Source: Pseudomonas sp. WJP1
GTDB lineage: Bacteria; Pseudomonadota; Gammaproteobacteria; Pseudomonadales; Pseudomonadaceae
Assembly (NCBI RefSeq): GCF_028471945.1
Contig: NZ_CP110128.1
Coordinates: forward strand, 6,661,001 to 6,725,000
Reading direction: 5' to 3'
DNA length: 64,000 nt
Positions within the stretch are counted from its first letter, which is position 1, and each line of letters opens with the position of its first letter. This document shows positions 35,884 to 45,563 of the stretch, piece by piece. The notes beneath the pieces are model-generated. The model saw only the letters and a list, made by a program, of their open reading frames with translations. It was not told the origin of the DNA and did no database searches. A program made the position numbers and the translations under genes.

Positions 35884-37653
35884 ATGCACGCCTTGAGCAA
35901 AATACACATCAAGAACTTCCGCTCTTGCAAGCAAGTAATCCTGCCACTGGGCGATTTCACCCCACTGGTCGGTCAAAATAACGCAGGAAAATCCACCATC
36001 CTCGACGCGATCAGATTAGTGCTTGCGCCCAAGGCATTTGCGAAGACAGACGCGAATGATCCGACTCAGCCCATCATCATCAGCGCCTGCGTATCCGGGA
36101 TTACCGAAGAACTGATTGCGCAAATCCCTGAAGCCAAACATCAAGCAGCGATTACCCCTTACTGCATCAACGGTGACCTTTGGATAAGGATTTCTGCTTC
36201 GGGCTCAACCAAACCGACCACAGAGGTCTGGGGTAATGCTGATATAGATGAGCAAGGTCTCCCTACGTCGTGGCGCTCCTATCCGACGGGGTTGCCTCAA
36301 GCCATTTCGGCATTGTTACCTGAAGCGTTGCATATCCGCGCCATGGATGATGTCCAGGAAGACCTAGGCAAAGGCAAAGCTGGCAGCACAATTCGTGGGC
36401 TACTGGATGAAATCATGTCACCCATCCTCACTGCTCACCAAGAGGTTCAGGATGCACTCACAGCAGTCAGGAATATATTGGGATCCGACGGAGAGAACCG
36501 ATCCCCTCTGCTGACTGAGTTCGACACCAGCGCCACCAATGCCCTCTCAAGCTTCTTCCCTGGTTTGATGTTAAACCTGGACGTACCGTCAATCGACGTT
36601 AAGGAGTTTTTCAAGAGCGGTGATTTAAACGTGACCGATGAGATATCCGGTCAAACCAGACGATTCGACACTTTAGGAAGCGGTGCTCAGCGCGCAATAC
36701 AAATGGCCTTGATCCGGCTCCTAGCCGACATCCGTAAAACCCGCGATCAAGACCTTGCGCGTCGTCTTCTGCTGATCGACGAGCCTGAAATTTTCCTCCA
36801 CCCTCAAGGTGTCAGAGGCCTTAGAGAAGCACTTCATGTGCTTTCAAAATCCGGTTACCAGGTTGTTTTCACCACCCATTCGCCATTGATGGTGAGCAGG
36901 GATAACGCGCCCGAAACGGTCATCGTGCGCAGATCACGGGAGAATGGTTCCGAGGTTCGCATTCCGATGGGAGCGGCGGTTGCGCAGGCTATGGCAGAGG
37001 CGCAAGCCCAATCTCGAACTCTTTTTGAGCTTGGGAATATTGCTGAAATCTATTTCGCAGAAAAGGTAATTCTCTGCGAGGGCAAGACGGATCAGAGACT
37101 GCTTCCACTCATCTACGAAAAGCTCTACGGAGTCCGGCCTGAACTCGAACGGATCTGCTTTGTTGCTCTCGGCAGCTGTACTTCCATTCCCAAGGGCTTT
37201 TCTGTACTGACCGCAATGGGTATCAAATGCGGCGTGATCGCTGACTTAGATTTTGCATTCACTCACGCCAGGGGGCCCTGGCTGGCGAAGGAGTGCGAAG
37301 AGATGGATAAGGTCAGATCTGTGCTGCAAGTCATCGGCCAAACCGAAGGATTCCAGATCGGTGGTAACGGCATGCCTCAGAACTCCAAAAACGGCTCAGC
37401 AGCTGACTGCTGGGCTGCTTTTGCAAGAAATGCTGACGGCCAAGTTCTTGCGAATGCTGCTCATGAGGCAATGAAAGATTTTACAACCTGGGTCTGGCCA
37501 ATGGGGTGCATTGAGAATGCATTGAACATTGAGGAGAAGGGAGAGGCAGCCATCATCGCTCAGGAAGACAATATCCGGAGCTGGGAGCCAGAGATGATTG
37601 ATCAAGAGTTTCCTGTTTTCCGTACCAGCCTAGATTGGATGCGGGCTATCTAA
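35884..37653 (+). CDS. OLD-family ATP-dependent nuclease (ABC ATPase plus TOPRIM)
   Basis: A 589-residue protein. The N-terminal ATPase has Walker A VGQNNAGKSTILDAIR (near residue 30), a signature-like SGAQRAIQMALIRLLAD and Walker B LLLIDEPEIFLHPQG. The C-terminal TOPRIM nuclease has ILCEGKTDQRLLP and a DLD (GVIADLDFAF). Length and single-gene form match class 1 OLD proteins such as P2 Old (about 586 aa); no UvrD helicase follows, unlike Gabija. The start at 35884 has AAAAGGAATTC upstream. The next gene begins 72 bp later on the same strand and may be its partner. Probable anti-phage nuclease. Confidence 0.85.
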   Translation: MHALSKIHIKNFRSCKQVILPLGDFTPLVGQNNAGKSTILDAIRLVLAPKAFAKTDANDPTQPIIISACVSGITEELIAQIPEAKHQAAITPYCINGDLWIRISASGSTKPTTEVWGNADIDEQGLPTSWRSYPTGLPQAISALLPEALHIRAMDDVQEDLGKGKAGSTIRGLLDEIMSPILTAHQEVQDALTAVRNILGSDGENRSPLLTEFDTSATNALSSFFPGLMLNLDVPSIDVKEFFKSGDLNVTDEISGQTRRFDTLGSGAQRAIQMALIRLLADIRKTRDQDLARRLLLIDEPEIFLHPQGVRGLREALHVLSKSGYQVVFTTHSPLMVSRDNAPETVIVRRSRENGSEVRIPMGAAVAQAMAEAQAQSRTLFELGNIAEIYFAEKVILCEGKTDQRLLPLIYEKLYGVRPELERICFVALGSCTSIPKGFSVLTAMGIKCGVIADLDFAFTHARGPWLAKECEEMDKVRSVLQVIGQTEGFQIGGNGMPQNSKNGSAADCWAAFARNADGQVLANAAHEAMKDFTTWVWPMGCIENALNIEEKGEAAIIAQEDNIRSWEPEMIDQEFPVFRTSLDWMRAI

Positions 37654-37724
37654 CGGCACGAACTCGTCGTAATACTTCTATTCGGGGCGGTTTGAAAAGT
37701 GCATAGCCAAACAGGAAGTAGCTC

Positions 37725-39278
37725 ATGTCTAACAGGAAGAAAAAGCAAAACCGCTCCGGAAAGGTTACGTCATCACTGGCAGATCACAAAAGGGTAGGCA
37801 AAGCACTCATACCTCCCATGATGCAACTCACAGGGATGAGTTTCTCGTCATGGGCGAATACTCGCCTGCCGGAGATGCTTTGGGCCTGCCTGGTCGTCAC
37901 CGTAATACCGCGTGAAGAGGCAATCGAAGTTTTTCGAGACATCGCATCCATCGGCATTCGCTATCGGCGTGATGAACACGACCAGGAGTCAAAACCAGCA
38001 CTGGGCTGGTCGCTTCGCCACTCTGATTTGCCGAACCAGCCGAGAGAACTCTTTAACGCCCTAGTGAGCCGGGTGCTGCACTGTCATTCAGGCTTGCAAG
38101 CGTTGCGTCCGTTACTACTCCTCGAGAACCTTCCCGGTCGAGACTGGTGGAAAGCAGCCCTCACTGTTGAGGCATCCGAGGGCGACTGGGAGACCCTTGG
38201 CCTAGCGGTACTGAAAACCTTCGACCACCAATCCCAAGAAGCAACGGATGTGCGCTGGCTAAGCGTGCTGTTCAAGCTAGGACTAGGGGAAATCTTCGTC
38301 ATGGAGGAAATGAGGGAGCGGATTCAGGAAATTATCGAATATCCACGCCGAGGAGATATGAGATCAGTTCGTCCCTCCATCAGGTCGATGGAAATGGCCG
38401 TCATCGGCCTTAGACCGGATCAAGAACCTAGCCCGTGGCCCGAATTATTTTGGGGTTACACACTGGAACATACCCATTGTTTGCCAGCTCCGTTAGAGGC
38501 CAGGGGTGGATCTGCCCATGACCCCAAATCCCTGGGCAAAACAATCAAAGATGTCCGCGAGAGTTTACTGGCTCATTGGTTCATGAGCTTAAGCAGCACG
38601 GGCCTGAATCAAAAACATGATGGCGTTTTTGGGTTTGGGTTCTTCGCTCTCGCCTGCTTAGCCGAAATGAGCATGGGGCCGTTGAGCTCTGCGATTACCG
38701 GAAGGCTACTGCTTCGATCTCTTACTGAGTGCAGGATTTCGCTGGCTTACCTTGTACGCTGTGGGAACGACGAGATGTGGCAAAAATTCCGCTCCTATGG
38801 CGCCGGCCAAGCCAAGCTGGCACTGCTCAAGCACGAGGAAATGACCGGCCAAAAACCTCGGTTTGTGACCCAACAGGCTTTGGAAACCTTGGCGAACGAA
38901 GACTACTTCCAAGAGTACGTGGAGATCGATCTAGGCCATTGGGCCGGTAAAGATCTTCGCAGGCTAGCAGAGGAGTCAGGCACGAAGGATGACTACGACA
39001 GGTACTACGGTTGGGCCTCGGGCTTCGTCCATGGACAATGGGGTGCAATAAGGGACAGTAACTTCACTCACTGTCTGAACCCTCTCCATCGGTTCCATCG
39101 CATCCCACTGCCATACCACCGGATGCTAGAACCTACCATCGCTGATGCGCTGCACTTAGTAAATGCCATTCTTGCTGACGTGAACACTGCGTATCCTGGA
39201 TTTGATACGCGCTTCGAGATCGAGGACGCACCAAGGGATGAGGAAAATAATGCAGCGGCTCCTAAAGTGCCTGCATAG
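37725..39278 (+). CDS. Unknown protein, DUF5677-like
   Basis: A 517-residue cytoplasmic protein with no catalytic P-loop. The C-terminal half (residues ~280-500) resembles DUF5677 proteins: ALACLAEMSMGPLSSAIT, LLRSLTECRISLAYLV, RSYGAGQAKLALLKHEEM and YYGWASGFVHGQWGAI. The His in the SGFVHGQW segment is a conserved-looking position. An AGGAAG RBS precedes the ATG. It lies 72 bp after the OLD nuclease on the same strand, suggesting a two-gene unit. Role unknown. Confidence 0.6.
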   Translation: MSNRKKKQNRSGKVTSSLADHKRVGKALIPPMMQLTGMSFSSWANTRLPEMLWACLVVTVIPREEAIEVFRDIASIGIRYRRDEHDQESKPALGWSLRHSDLPNQPRELFNALVSRVLHCHSGLQALRPLLLLENLPGRDWWKAALTVEASEGDWETLGLAVLKTFDHQSQEATDVRWLSVLFKLGLGEIFVMEEMRERIQEIIEYPRRGDMRSVRPSIRSMEMAVIGLRPDQEPSPWPELFWGYTLEHTHCLPAPLEARGGSAHDPKSLGKTIKDVRESLLAHWFMSLSSTGLNQKHDGVFGFGFFALACLAEMSMGPLSSAITGRLLLRSLTECRISLAYLVRCGNDEMWQKFRSYGAGQAKLALLKHEEMTGQKPRFVTQQALETLANEDYFQEYVEIDLGHWAGKDLRRLAEESGTKDDYDRYYGWASGFVHGQWGAIRDSNFTHCLNPLHRFHRIPLPYHRMLEPTIADALHLVNAILADVNTAYPGFDTRFEIEDAPRDEENNAAAPKVPA

Positions 39279-39412
39279 GATGAGGTTTGGGAATAAACAG
39301 GATTGATCTGCAGGTTCATAATGATCCAGAATCGGTACATTAAGCCTATAAAACTGGCTTAGTGTCCCTTTTCGGGCACATTACACGACCCCTTCATCTC
39401 GAGCCGTGCTTG

Positions 39413-40306
39413 TCATTGCTTGGACAACTCATCCAGCGGTACGAACGCAGCGCCAGTTTCTGCAGCAGCTCTGACCTTCCGGTCAATTACCTCCGCAATG
39501 GGTATCCGCCGCCCCAGTGCCTTGTAGATGTCTTCACCGGACATGCAGATTACCTTTCGGCCTCTGCCAAAAGCATGGAGGCCTTCTTGTGTGAACCCTC
39601 CATAGCTAATGAAAACACCACGCGCCCAGGCAGCCTTTTGATCAAGCTTGCCTTGGAACGTATGGAGCTCAGCGGCTCCAATCGGATCTCTGACCCATTT
39701 GGCCTCAATCAGATACGTTTCGTTACCGAGTTGGAAGCTACCGTCTATTTGCTCCCCCACCAGACTGAACGGCGAACGAGCCTGAAGCTTGGATGAGTCA
39801 AAAAGCTCTTTGAGAAATCCTTCGAATTCGTAGCCACGCTTCTGCGGAGGCAGATCACGCAGGTCGTATAGCCGCTGCTTCAGAGCATCGAGAATTGGGC
39901 CCTGATCAACCACCACTGCCGCAGCGAATGGATTCCGAACCACAGCAGCGTGCGCACCAGGCGACTCTATGGACTCGAGTAGGGAGAGGAAGCGACCTTC
40001 GGCGTTCACCACCGCCTCCTCAGTTTTACTCTCTTCCCGGATTGATTGCCGGTACTTCCAGAGGGCCTTAAGCACACGGGCAACCGTAGGGTGATCGGCG
40101 TTTTGAAGGAGGCATTTAACACGCCTGGCCTTGGAGGTGCCATCCTTGGAAAACATCTCGTGCGAGATGTCGATCTCAAGCTCCTCCATGAAAAACTCGT
40201 CCATCGTGCGGTTGGAAAAGTCGAGAACGTATCCGCCGCCCATGTCGAAGATCGAATCAAGGAACCGCATCTCAGTCGATTTGAAATTCGCCACACCTGT
40301 CCTCAT
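39413..40306 (-). CDS. Mrr-type restriction endonuclease
   Basis: A 297-residue protein. The C-terminal half is an Mrr_cat-like PD-(D/E)XK nuclease: FEGFLKELF, then GEQIDGSFQLGNETYLIEAK, giving the D...ExK active site. The N-terminal half (FLDSIFDMGGGYVLDFSNRT, then a helical segment) is a domain often seen fused to effector domains in defence-related proteins, probably sensor or scaffold. It likely cleaves foreign or modified DNA. Convergent with the DUF5677-like gene. No methylase is nearby, so if it restricts it may be of type IV. Start not firmly fixed. Confidence 0.75.
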   Translation of the reverse strand: MRTGVANFKSTEMRFLDSIFDMGGGYVLDFSNRTMDEFFMEELEIDISHEMFSKDGTSKARRVKCLLQNADHPTVARVLKALWKYRQSIREESKTEEAVVNAEGRFLSLLESIESPGAHAAVVRNPFAAAVVVDQGPILDALKQRLYDLRDLPPQKRGYEFEGFLKELFDSSKLQARSPFSLVGEQIDGSFQLGNETYLIEAKWVRDPIGAAELHTFQGKLDQKAAWARGVFISYGGFTQEGLHAFGRGRKVICMSGEDIYKALGRRIPIAEVIDRKVRAAAETGAAFVPLDELSKQ

Positions 40307-40369
40307 TTTTCAGTTCGTTGAAGGCATGAATCCAAACTAAGATCACACAGATAGTCCGACTGCCAATAT

Positions 40370-40705
40370 CTACATCGATTTGACCGAGACCACTTCGACA
40401 TATTTGTATTTTTTCCTGGCAGCCCTCACAGCTTCCTGCTCAGCAAGCAGGGAGCTCAACGTGTCGGCTTCGTGAATCAGCTCGTGCATCTTCCCTTCAA
40501 ATTCGTTTCCAACCCGGAGCGTAACCTTGAGCCTAGGCGTGAACGCTTTCGCCACTTTCTTCTTGGGTGCTAGGGCGACCACGGGTTTCGTGAACACAAC
40601 CTCTGGCACAGCCTCCTGTACTGGAGCTGCAGGAGCCTCATTTTCGGGTTGGGCCGTCCCGAAAAGGGCTCGACGCATTTCTTCTTCAGTCAACTCAGGG
40701 TTCAT
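40370..40705 (-). CDS. Small unknown protein
   Basis: A 111-residue protein starting MNPELTEEEMRRALFG. A Pro/Ala-rich linker is in the middle (APAAPVQEAVPEVVF) and a basic, helical C-terminus follows (LLAEQEAVRAARKKYKYVEV). The distribution suggests an acidic N-terminus, flexible linker and coiled-coil tail. No known domain. It is read with the Mrr-like gene, 64 bp upstream of that gene's start, so it may be co-transcribed. Confidence 0.6.
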   Translation of the reverse strand: MNPELTEEEMRRALFGTAQPENEAPAAPVQEAVPEVVFTKPVVALAPKKKVAKAFTPRLKVTLRVGNEFEGKMHELIHEADTLSSLLAEQEAVRAARKKYKYVEVVSVKSM

Positions 40706-40806
40706 AACATCTCAACGGGCGGTTACTAGCTCGCTCAATTCTACTAGGATGGCTGCTGAAAGGTGTCGTCTGGAAGGATGGACGTCACGAACTGATGCCT
40801 CAGGCG

Positions 40807-41994
40807 CTAGTAGTCCATGTTGGTATGAAGCTCCCACATATAATTCCAGTGGTCGATAAACTCTTCCATGGCTTCCGCCCCGCCCGAGATCGCGTCCCTG
40901 TAAGAGAGCAAGGATTCCTCATCGAACGACGGATCAATACCTGCCTCCATCAGCCGGTAGGGGCCGGCGAGGTGAGCCATGCACAGCAGCTTGTCGACAT
41001 CATCGAAGACAGCGCAATTTAACTCGTGATCGTTGGCTCCTACAGGGATGAAAGAGAACCTGGCACTTTTCCCGAATTGGGTGATATTTCCAGGGATTGT
41101 TCCGATGCTCGGGATGTGCACATGCAACGCTCCTTTGTCATTCTCGTAGCCACCGTGGGCGAATGGGTTGCGAATACGTTCCTTGATCTCTCGCATTCCC
41201 TGAAGCGTTTTGCGCGCCGCTGGCGATGGATTTGCCCCTAAAAGCTCGTCGAGTTTCTCATTCCAATTCTTGGACATGAAATCTTTGAAGCCGTCTTCAG
41301 GTAAAGGAGCGCCAGTGAAGGCACGAAGCAAATTCAATCTGTGTTCTAAGGCACTGAAATATGCATCGACCATGGCAACCGAGTGATAGAAACCCTCCTG
41401 CTGCACCTTCATGCTCCGGCTGTAGCCGTGCATAAGCGCAGAGATAATGCCCTCAGGAGACTCGTTACCGCCCTTGGGCTTTTCCTTTGCTTTTCGCTCG
41501 GCGAGTCGAAAAGCCTTGTCTGCTTGGCCCCGGAAAAACTCATATCGAGACACGAACTCACTGAGGTGATTGCCGATGGTCACATTGCCAGAAGAAACCT
41601 GCTGTTCCAGCACTGGTTTGATGAATTTCTCGACAATGTTTACTGCACTTTTGAGCTGCCCCTCGATACGCTGCTTACTCTTGCTCAAGGCATGCGATCT
41701 AAGCATGGTGAGGCCAAACTTGCCCAGCTCAATGGCGACGGGCTCTCCATGGAATGTGCCATAAACCGTCCATCGAACCTTCTCGCGGGGGCCAGACCAT
41801 TTCCACCCCAAGAAATTTCGCAGCATAAGCAAGAGCATTTCAGGCACTGGAAAATTCTCCCGGGCTAATCGCGAGCTGCTCAGTTCGTAAACATTAATGG
41901 CAGGGGCGTTGCTGGAGAATCCTTCTAATCGTTTTGCAAGATCACAACGTAATAGTTCAAGCCGATCTTTTTCCAACTCACCGTTTTCTGACAT
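40807..41994 (-). CDS. Unknown protein with HEPN-like RNPFAH motif
   Basis: A 395-residue, mostly helical protein with a strong GGAGGT RBS. The segment REIKERIRNPFAHGGYEN contains R-x4-H (RNPFAH), the form of the catalytic motif of HEPN ribonucleases, preceded by a helical block (ALEHRLNLLRAFTG) as in HEPN/abortive-infection proteins. The rest has no recognised domain. First gene of a minus-strand set with the 111-aa protein and the Mrr-like nuclease. An RNase or toxin role is inference from a short motif. Confidence 0.55.
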   Translation of the reverse strand: MSENGELEKDRLELLRCDLAKRLEGFSSNAPAINVYELSSSRLARENFPVPEMLLLMLRNFLGWKWSGPREKVRWTVYGTFHGEPVAIELGKFGLTMLRSHALSKSKQRIEGQLKSAVNIVEKFIKPVLEQQVSSGNVTIGNHLSEFVSRYEFFRGQADKAFRLAERKAKEKPKGGNESPEGIISALMHGYSRSMKVQQEGFYHSVAMVDAYFSALEHRLNLLRAFTGAPLPEDGFKDFMSKNWNEKLDELLGANPSPAARKTLQGMREIKERIRNPFAHGGYENDKGALHVHIPSIGTIPGNITQFGKSARFSFIPVGANDHELNCAVFDDVDKLLCMAHLAGPYRLMEAGIDPSFDEESLLSYRDAISGGAEAMEEFIDHWNYMWELHTNMDY

Positions 41995-42263
41995 TACCGA
42001 CCTCCTCTGTCGAATCGTATGTGGCTGCCGCTGAAATCAGCTAAAAGTCCGGCGCATCATTTTGTAAGCCCTGCTTCTGAAGATCCGGATGTGGTGCGGA
42101 GGCTCGATATGTTCGAGCAGACCTGATTCAATCCTGAATTGCTTAACCCAATCAATAATTACTGGCAAGCCTGATAATAGACTCGTCTGCAAGCACCTCC
42201 TACCCAACGCCTACCATGAGGCGATTCAGGGGACTGAAGCAACAGATGGCAAGTAGAGGGTGT

Positions 42264-42355
42264 CGGCCCACGACGGGCCAGAGGCTTGAGGATAAAAGCC
42301 CGTAAGGGCCAAAACCCGGCGTTTCCGGGTTTGTTTCACGACAGCCGGGGCAAGC
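42264..42355 (+). repeat. Multi-hairpin structured repeat, copy B
   Basis: Orientation opposite to copy A and the same as copy C. Hairpins GGCCCACGACGGGCC, AGCCCGTAAGGGC and CCCGGCGTTTCCGGG are followed by TTTCACGACAGCCGGGG. Conserved word GAGGCTTGAGGAT. It is in the 938-bp gap 41995-42932; the rest of that gap is described in the next entry. Confidence 0.65.
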
Positions 42356-42382
42356 TCACAACAACGATCCAGAGATCATTGA

Positions 42383-42547
42383 AGCCGACTAACGTCGGCA
42401 AAGGGCCTGATGGTGATACCGGTGGGTAGAGTCGGCTCCCTCTTTCTGCTCCTCGCCCCCGTCCATCGGGAGCCGGCTCGCATATTTCCGCCTCACGCGC
42501 GCGACCATTAACGATGCTGATTGAGAACAAAGCTATTTCGTTCTCAA
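42383..42547. other. Further hairpins in the 42.0-42.9 kb gap
   Basis: After copy B lie GCCGAC-TAAC-GTCGGC (42383-42398), a longer imperfect stem AGTCGGCTCCC / GGGAGCCGGCT (42430-42478), and a perfect pair TTGAGAAC / GTTCTCAA (42521-42547), the last possibly a regulator site. No ORF of credible quality occupies 41995-42932; from 42550 to 42932 I see nothing further except the RBS of the next gene. Confidence 0.45.
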
Positions 42548-42932
42548 AAAATCTCCGCATCAGGCTCAAGGTTTTCCGAAACTAACCGTTTGTCATAAGT
42601 AAGTACCCTTTGAGCAACGGCTTTGACCCCTTCCACAGATGACTTTACACATCGCCTGTTGTGCACATCAGTGTTGCTGGGAAAGACCTAGGCATGAGCG
42701 CGTCTGCAGTTTCGTACCATTGCACCACGCACCATCCGGAGTGCCTATGTAGCGCTCGCCAGTGAATGACTGATTCATCACTCCGAGCACAGAGCGCTGA
42801 CCATCGTTGAGGGCACGGGAACACCTGTCTGCTTCTCGAAGATCGGGGGGATCGATACACTGGCTCTGTGCCTAGCTATATGACGGCTAATCAGCCTCCA
42901 AAAGATGATCTTGTTATCAAGGATGACAGCTA

Positions 42933-44429
42933 ATGCCTTCTATGCGCCCTTCCCAGTTCGCCATGCAGCAGCGCAGCGACGGTGGCCCTTTTCTTCGTTT
43001 CGAATTTGATGATCATGGGGAAGATTTGGAGGAGGACGATTTTGCCCCGCCCGAATCAATTGGCGGGTTTGAGATGGAGGGTGACATTGAAATCTACGGT
43101 GTCTCTCGCGTGTATTACAGCGATTTGGCACTGTCAGAGAACTCGCCTGACTGGCACTTGATATTGAAAGTGACTCCGGACGACCTCACCATCTATCCCA
43201 TCTTTCCTAGATCGGGGCATTCTAAATACGCTGATTCCAAATACGACACCGTCAAGTCGATCAGGATCACTCGCCAAGTCTGCCAACCCTATGCCCATCC
43301 AACTGACGAGGGCAGTGTCGAAGAGGTACTTGCAGATTTGCCGGCAGGACTCGCCAAGGACTGGCGCTATGGTCTCGGATTTCATTATGAATACCGTTTC
43401 ATAGCTTTGGCCGTAGCCGAATTAGATGGCGTCGAAGAGATCGTACTTCACGGCGGGCGAGGTTATGACGACACACGAGTACAGGGCAGTACCTATTATC
43501 TTGGAATCGGCCAACTTGAGCTCTTAAGAAGGGGGCTGGATCGGCTGTCGCAGCGTCATCAACGGGAGACGGCTGCAGATAAGAAGCTGATCTGCTACAC
43601 CGGACTTCTGCACAGAGCTGCCCCAGGAGTTTATCCGCCGAAAGCACGCAAGCTTCCTCCCGATGTATTGTCCAATCTTATCTCGCTGGGCTCTGTCAAC
43701 CCTCAGCTCTCCCCGAAAGACCAGCAACAAGCAGTGAGGCTCACGCAGCAGAATGTTCCGACTTTGGCGAAGTCCGAACCTCGTACCCTGTTCAACCTCA
43801 AGGAGCAGATTGAGCTCGTCACACTAGGCGAACTCATTGAAGTTTATCGGAAGATGATGAATAGCAATGTCGGCGAATCCCGGTGGCAAGCTTTCTTGAG
43901 CGACAACCCGTTTATTCTCGACATGGCATTCGGGTATCCCGTAAAGAAAATCGCCGACCAACCCTATGTAGGGGGAAAGAATTTCAGCGGTCGAGGTGGC
44001 CAATATTCCGACTTCCTGATGGCGGCAAGGGCCACCGGCAATCTCGCTCTAATCGAAATCAAGCATCCCCAGCATGACCTGCTTGGTAGGCAGTACCGGC
44101 AAACCTATACCCCGTCCCATGAGCTCAGCGGTTCAGTCGGCCAGATCATCAGTCAGCGTGGCAATGTCCAGCGCGAGATCTTTGGCCTGGCGCGTGACTT
44201 CAAGGATCGTGTTCACGCCCATGCTGTTGCTGCCATCGTCATTATTGGCCGCACTCCAGAGGAAGAGGATAAACAGGAAGCTTTCGAGCAGTATCGAAAT
44301 AGTCTGAAAGACGTACTGGTAGTGACCTTCGATGAACTACAGGTTCGCCTTGAGAGCATCCATCAAGCGCTCACGCCGCGAATACTTGCAAAGCCTGAGC
44401 CGATTGGTGATGAAGATTTACCATTCTAA
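42933..44429 (+). CDS. sduA: Shedu antiphage nuclease (SduA, DUF4263)
   Basis: A 498-residue protein. The C-terminal ~200 residues are DUF4263: FLSDNPFILDMAFGYPVKKI, YSDFLMAARATGNLALIEIK (D...ExK active site of a PD-(D/E)XK nuclease) and TYTPSHELSGSVGQIISQR. DUF4263 defines Shedu, a single-gene defence system. The N-terminal ~280 residues are variable, as usual, and carry the presumed regulatory or sensing region. Starts with AAGGATGACAGCTA before the ATG. Single gene on the plus strand. Confidence 0.85.
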   Translation: MPSMRPSQFAMQQRSDGGPFLRFEFDDHGEDLEEDDFAPPESIGGFEMEGDIEIYGVSRVYYSDLALSENSPDWHLILKVTPDDLTIYPIFPRSGHSKYADSKYDTVKSIRITRQVCQPYAHPTDEGSVEEVLADLPAGLAKDWRYGLGFHYEYRFIALAVAELDGVEEIVLHGGRGYDDTRVQGSTYYLGIGQLELLRRGLDRLSQRHQRETAADKKLICYTGLLHRAAPGVYPPKARKLPPDVLSNLISLGSVNPQLSPKDQQQAVRLTQQNVPTLAKSEPRTLFNLKEQIELVTLGELIEVYRKMMNSNVGESRWQAFLSDNPFILDMAFGYPVKKIADQPYVGGKNFSGRGGQYSDFLMAARATGNLALIEIKHPQHDLLGRQYRQTYTPSHELSGSVGQIISQRGNVQREIFGLARDFKDRVHAHAVAAIVIIGRTPEEEDKQEAFEQYRNSLKDVLVVTFDELQVRLESIHQALTPRILAKPEPIGDEDLPF

Positions 44430-44719
44430 AATTGTTCTAAGTCACCAGTGCCAGCCGCAAAATTTTTTTGCCCGTAGGCTTCTCCTCTGGCAATGAATGG
44501 CGCTTGAGCCATCCATGATGATCACTGGGGAGGCCCCTACGAGCTAGAAAGGCATCGATCCAGTTTGACGATCCAATCCCGTTTTAGCTAATTCGGCGGC
44601 AGGGTTGGTTGTGAGAGAACACATCCCTATTGCAGACCTGCAGCAGCCTGTCTTAGATTCACGGCCCTTTAAGCATGGCGGCAGGCTGCCAGTCCCAGGA
44701 TTCTGAGGTTACGACGCTA
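44430..44719. other. Intergenic, nothing recognised
   Basis: 290 bp between sduA and the 253-residue unknown gene; AT-rich patch GCAAAATTTTTTTGC (short palindrome, possible terminator of sduA), otherwise no feature I can support. Confidence 0.4.
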
Positions 44720-45481
44720 ATGAGCTCCACGATTAATTGGGAAGTCGAACTTACCAGTGGCATACCCATGTACTTGCATCAGCTTTCTCGTGAAAACGAT
44801 AACAACGGGCATTTTTGGGTCTGGGGAGGAGTCGACGACTACCTCGACTGCACAAATGACCACTTCAGCTTCAGCTCCTCACATTTCGACGATATCGAAG
44901 ATGACCCTGATGTGGCCTGGCAGGTAGCGCACGAGCTTCTGTCGCTGTTCAATGGAGCCATGGCATTGCTGTGGAACCAGCAACACCCATTCCGGATTGC
45001 GCGCCTCTTGTGTGAGGGCCGGAGCGTAAACTACGTCGAAAAACGCAACCTGCATGGCCTTCTGGGTGCTCTCCCAGCCTCAGCGAAGCGAGGCAGGGAT
45101 CGGGAAGACAGTGCGTTTGTTTTTCACCTTGTATCGCTTGCTTGCGAGTATCAAGATGCTCACCACTTGGTCAAGCTGTTTGAGCAAAAGGGCGGTTGGA
45201 CTACCTACTACAAGATTCTCGAAACAATTGAGTCCTATACGACGAAGTACGGTTTAACTGTGCCTGTAGACAAAAAGATTCAAAAAAGCTTTGAGCTGAC
45301 TGCTAACAATTTTTCGATCAGTGGTTTCGAGTCGCGGCATGGATTCAAGCAGCAGGCGAAGGAAATCAAAACCGCCTCGCTGACTATCGAGGAAGGTTAT
45401 AAATTCATCAGTGTGTACGCAAGGCGGTACCTGTCCGCGCGGTTCGGCCCTACACTCCGGCAGAGACCGACTCTTAGATAG
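44720..45481 (+). CDS. Unknown protein (253 aa)
   Basis: Begins MSSTINWEVELTSGIPMYLH; the start at 44720 is chosen over 44675 because the upstream 15 residues look non-native. No catalytic motif. It has an aromatic-rich N-terminal half (WVWGGVDDYLDC) and a basic C-terminus (RRYLSARFGPTLRQRPTLR). Lies alone between sduA and a convergent set on the minus strand. I do not recognise a family. Confidence 0.55.
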   Translation: MSSTINWEVELTSGIPMYLHQLSRENDNNGHFWVWGGVDDYLDCTNDHFSFSSSHFDDIEDDPDVAWQVAHELLSLFNGAMALLWNQQHPFRIARLLCEGRSVNYVEKRNLHGLLGALPASAKRGRDREDSAFVFHLVSLACEYQDAHHLVKLFEQKGGWTTYYKILETIESYTTKYGLTVPVDKKIQKSFELTANNFSISGFESRHGFKQQAKEIKTASLTIEEGYKFISVYARRYLSARFGPTLRQRPTLR

Positions 45482-45563
45482 TTCCATGTGCTAGCTGATA
45501 GCCTTAAAGCCTTTCACCGCAGCAGAACGTCGCTAAGGGCACCGTACAGCAACGATACAGGAT

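Noticed and set aside
35643..42355. Retron ncRNA for copies A and B
   Set aside because: No reverse transcriptase gene lies near either copy; structure alone is not enough.
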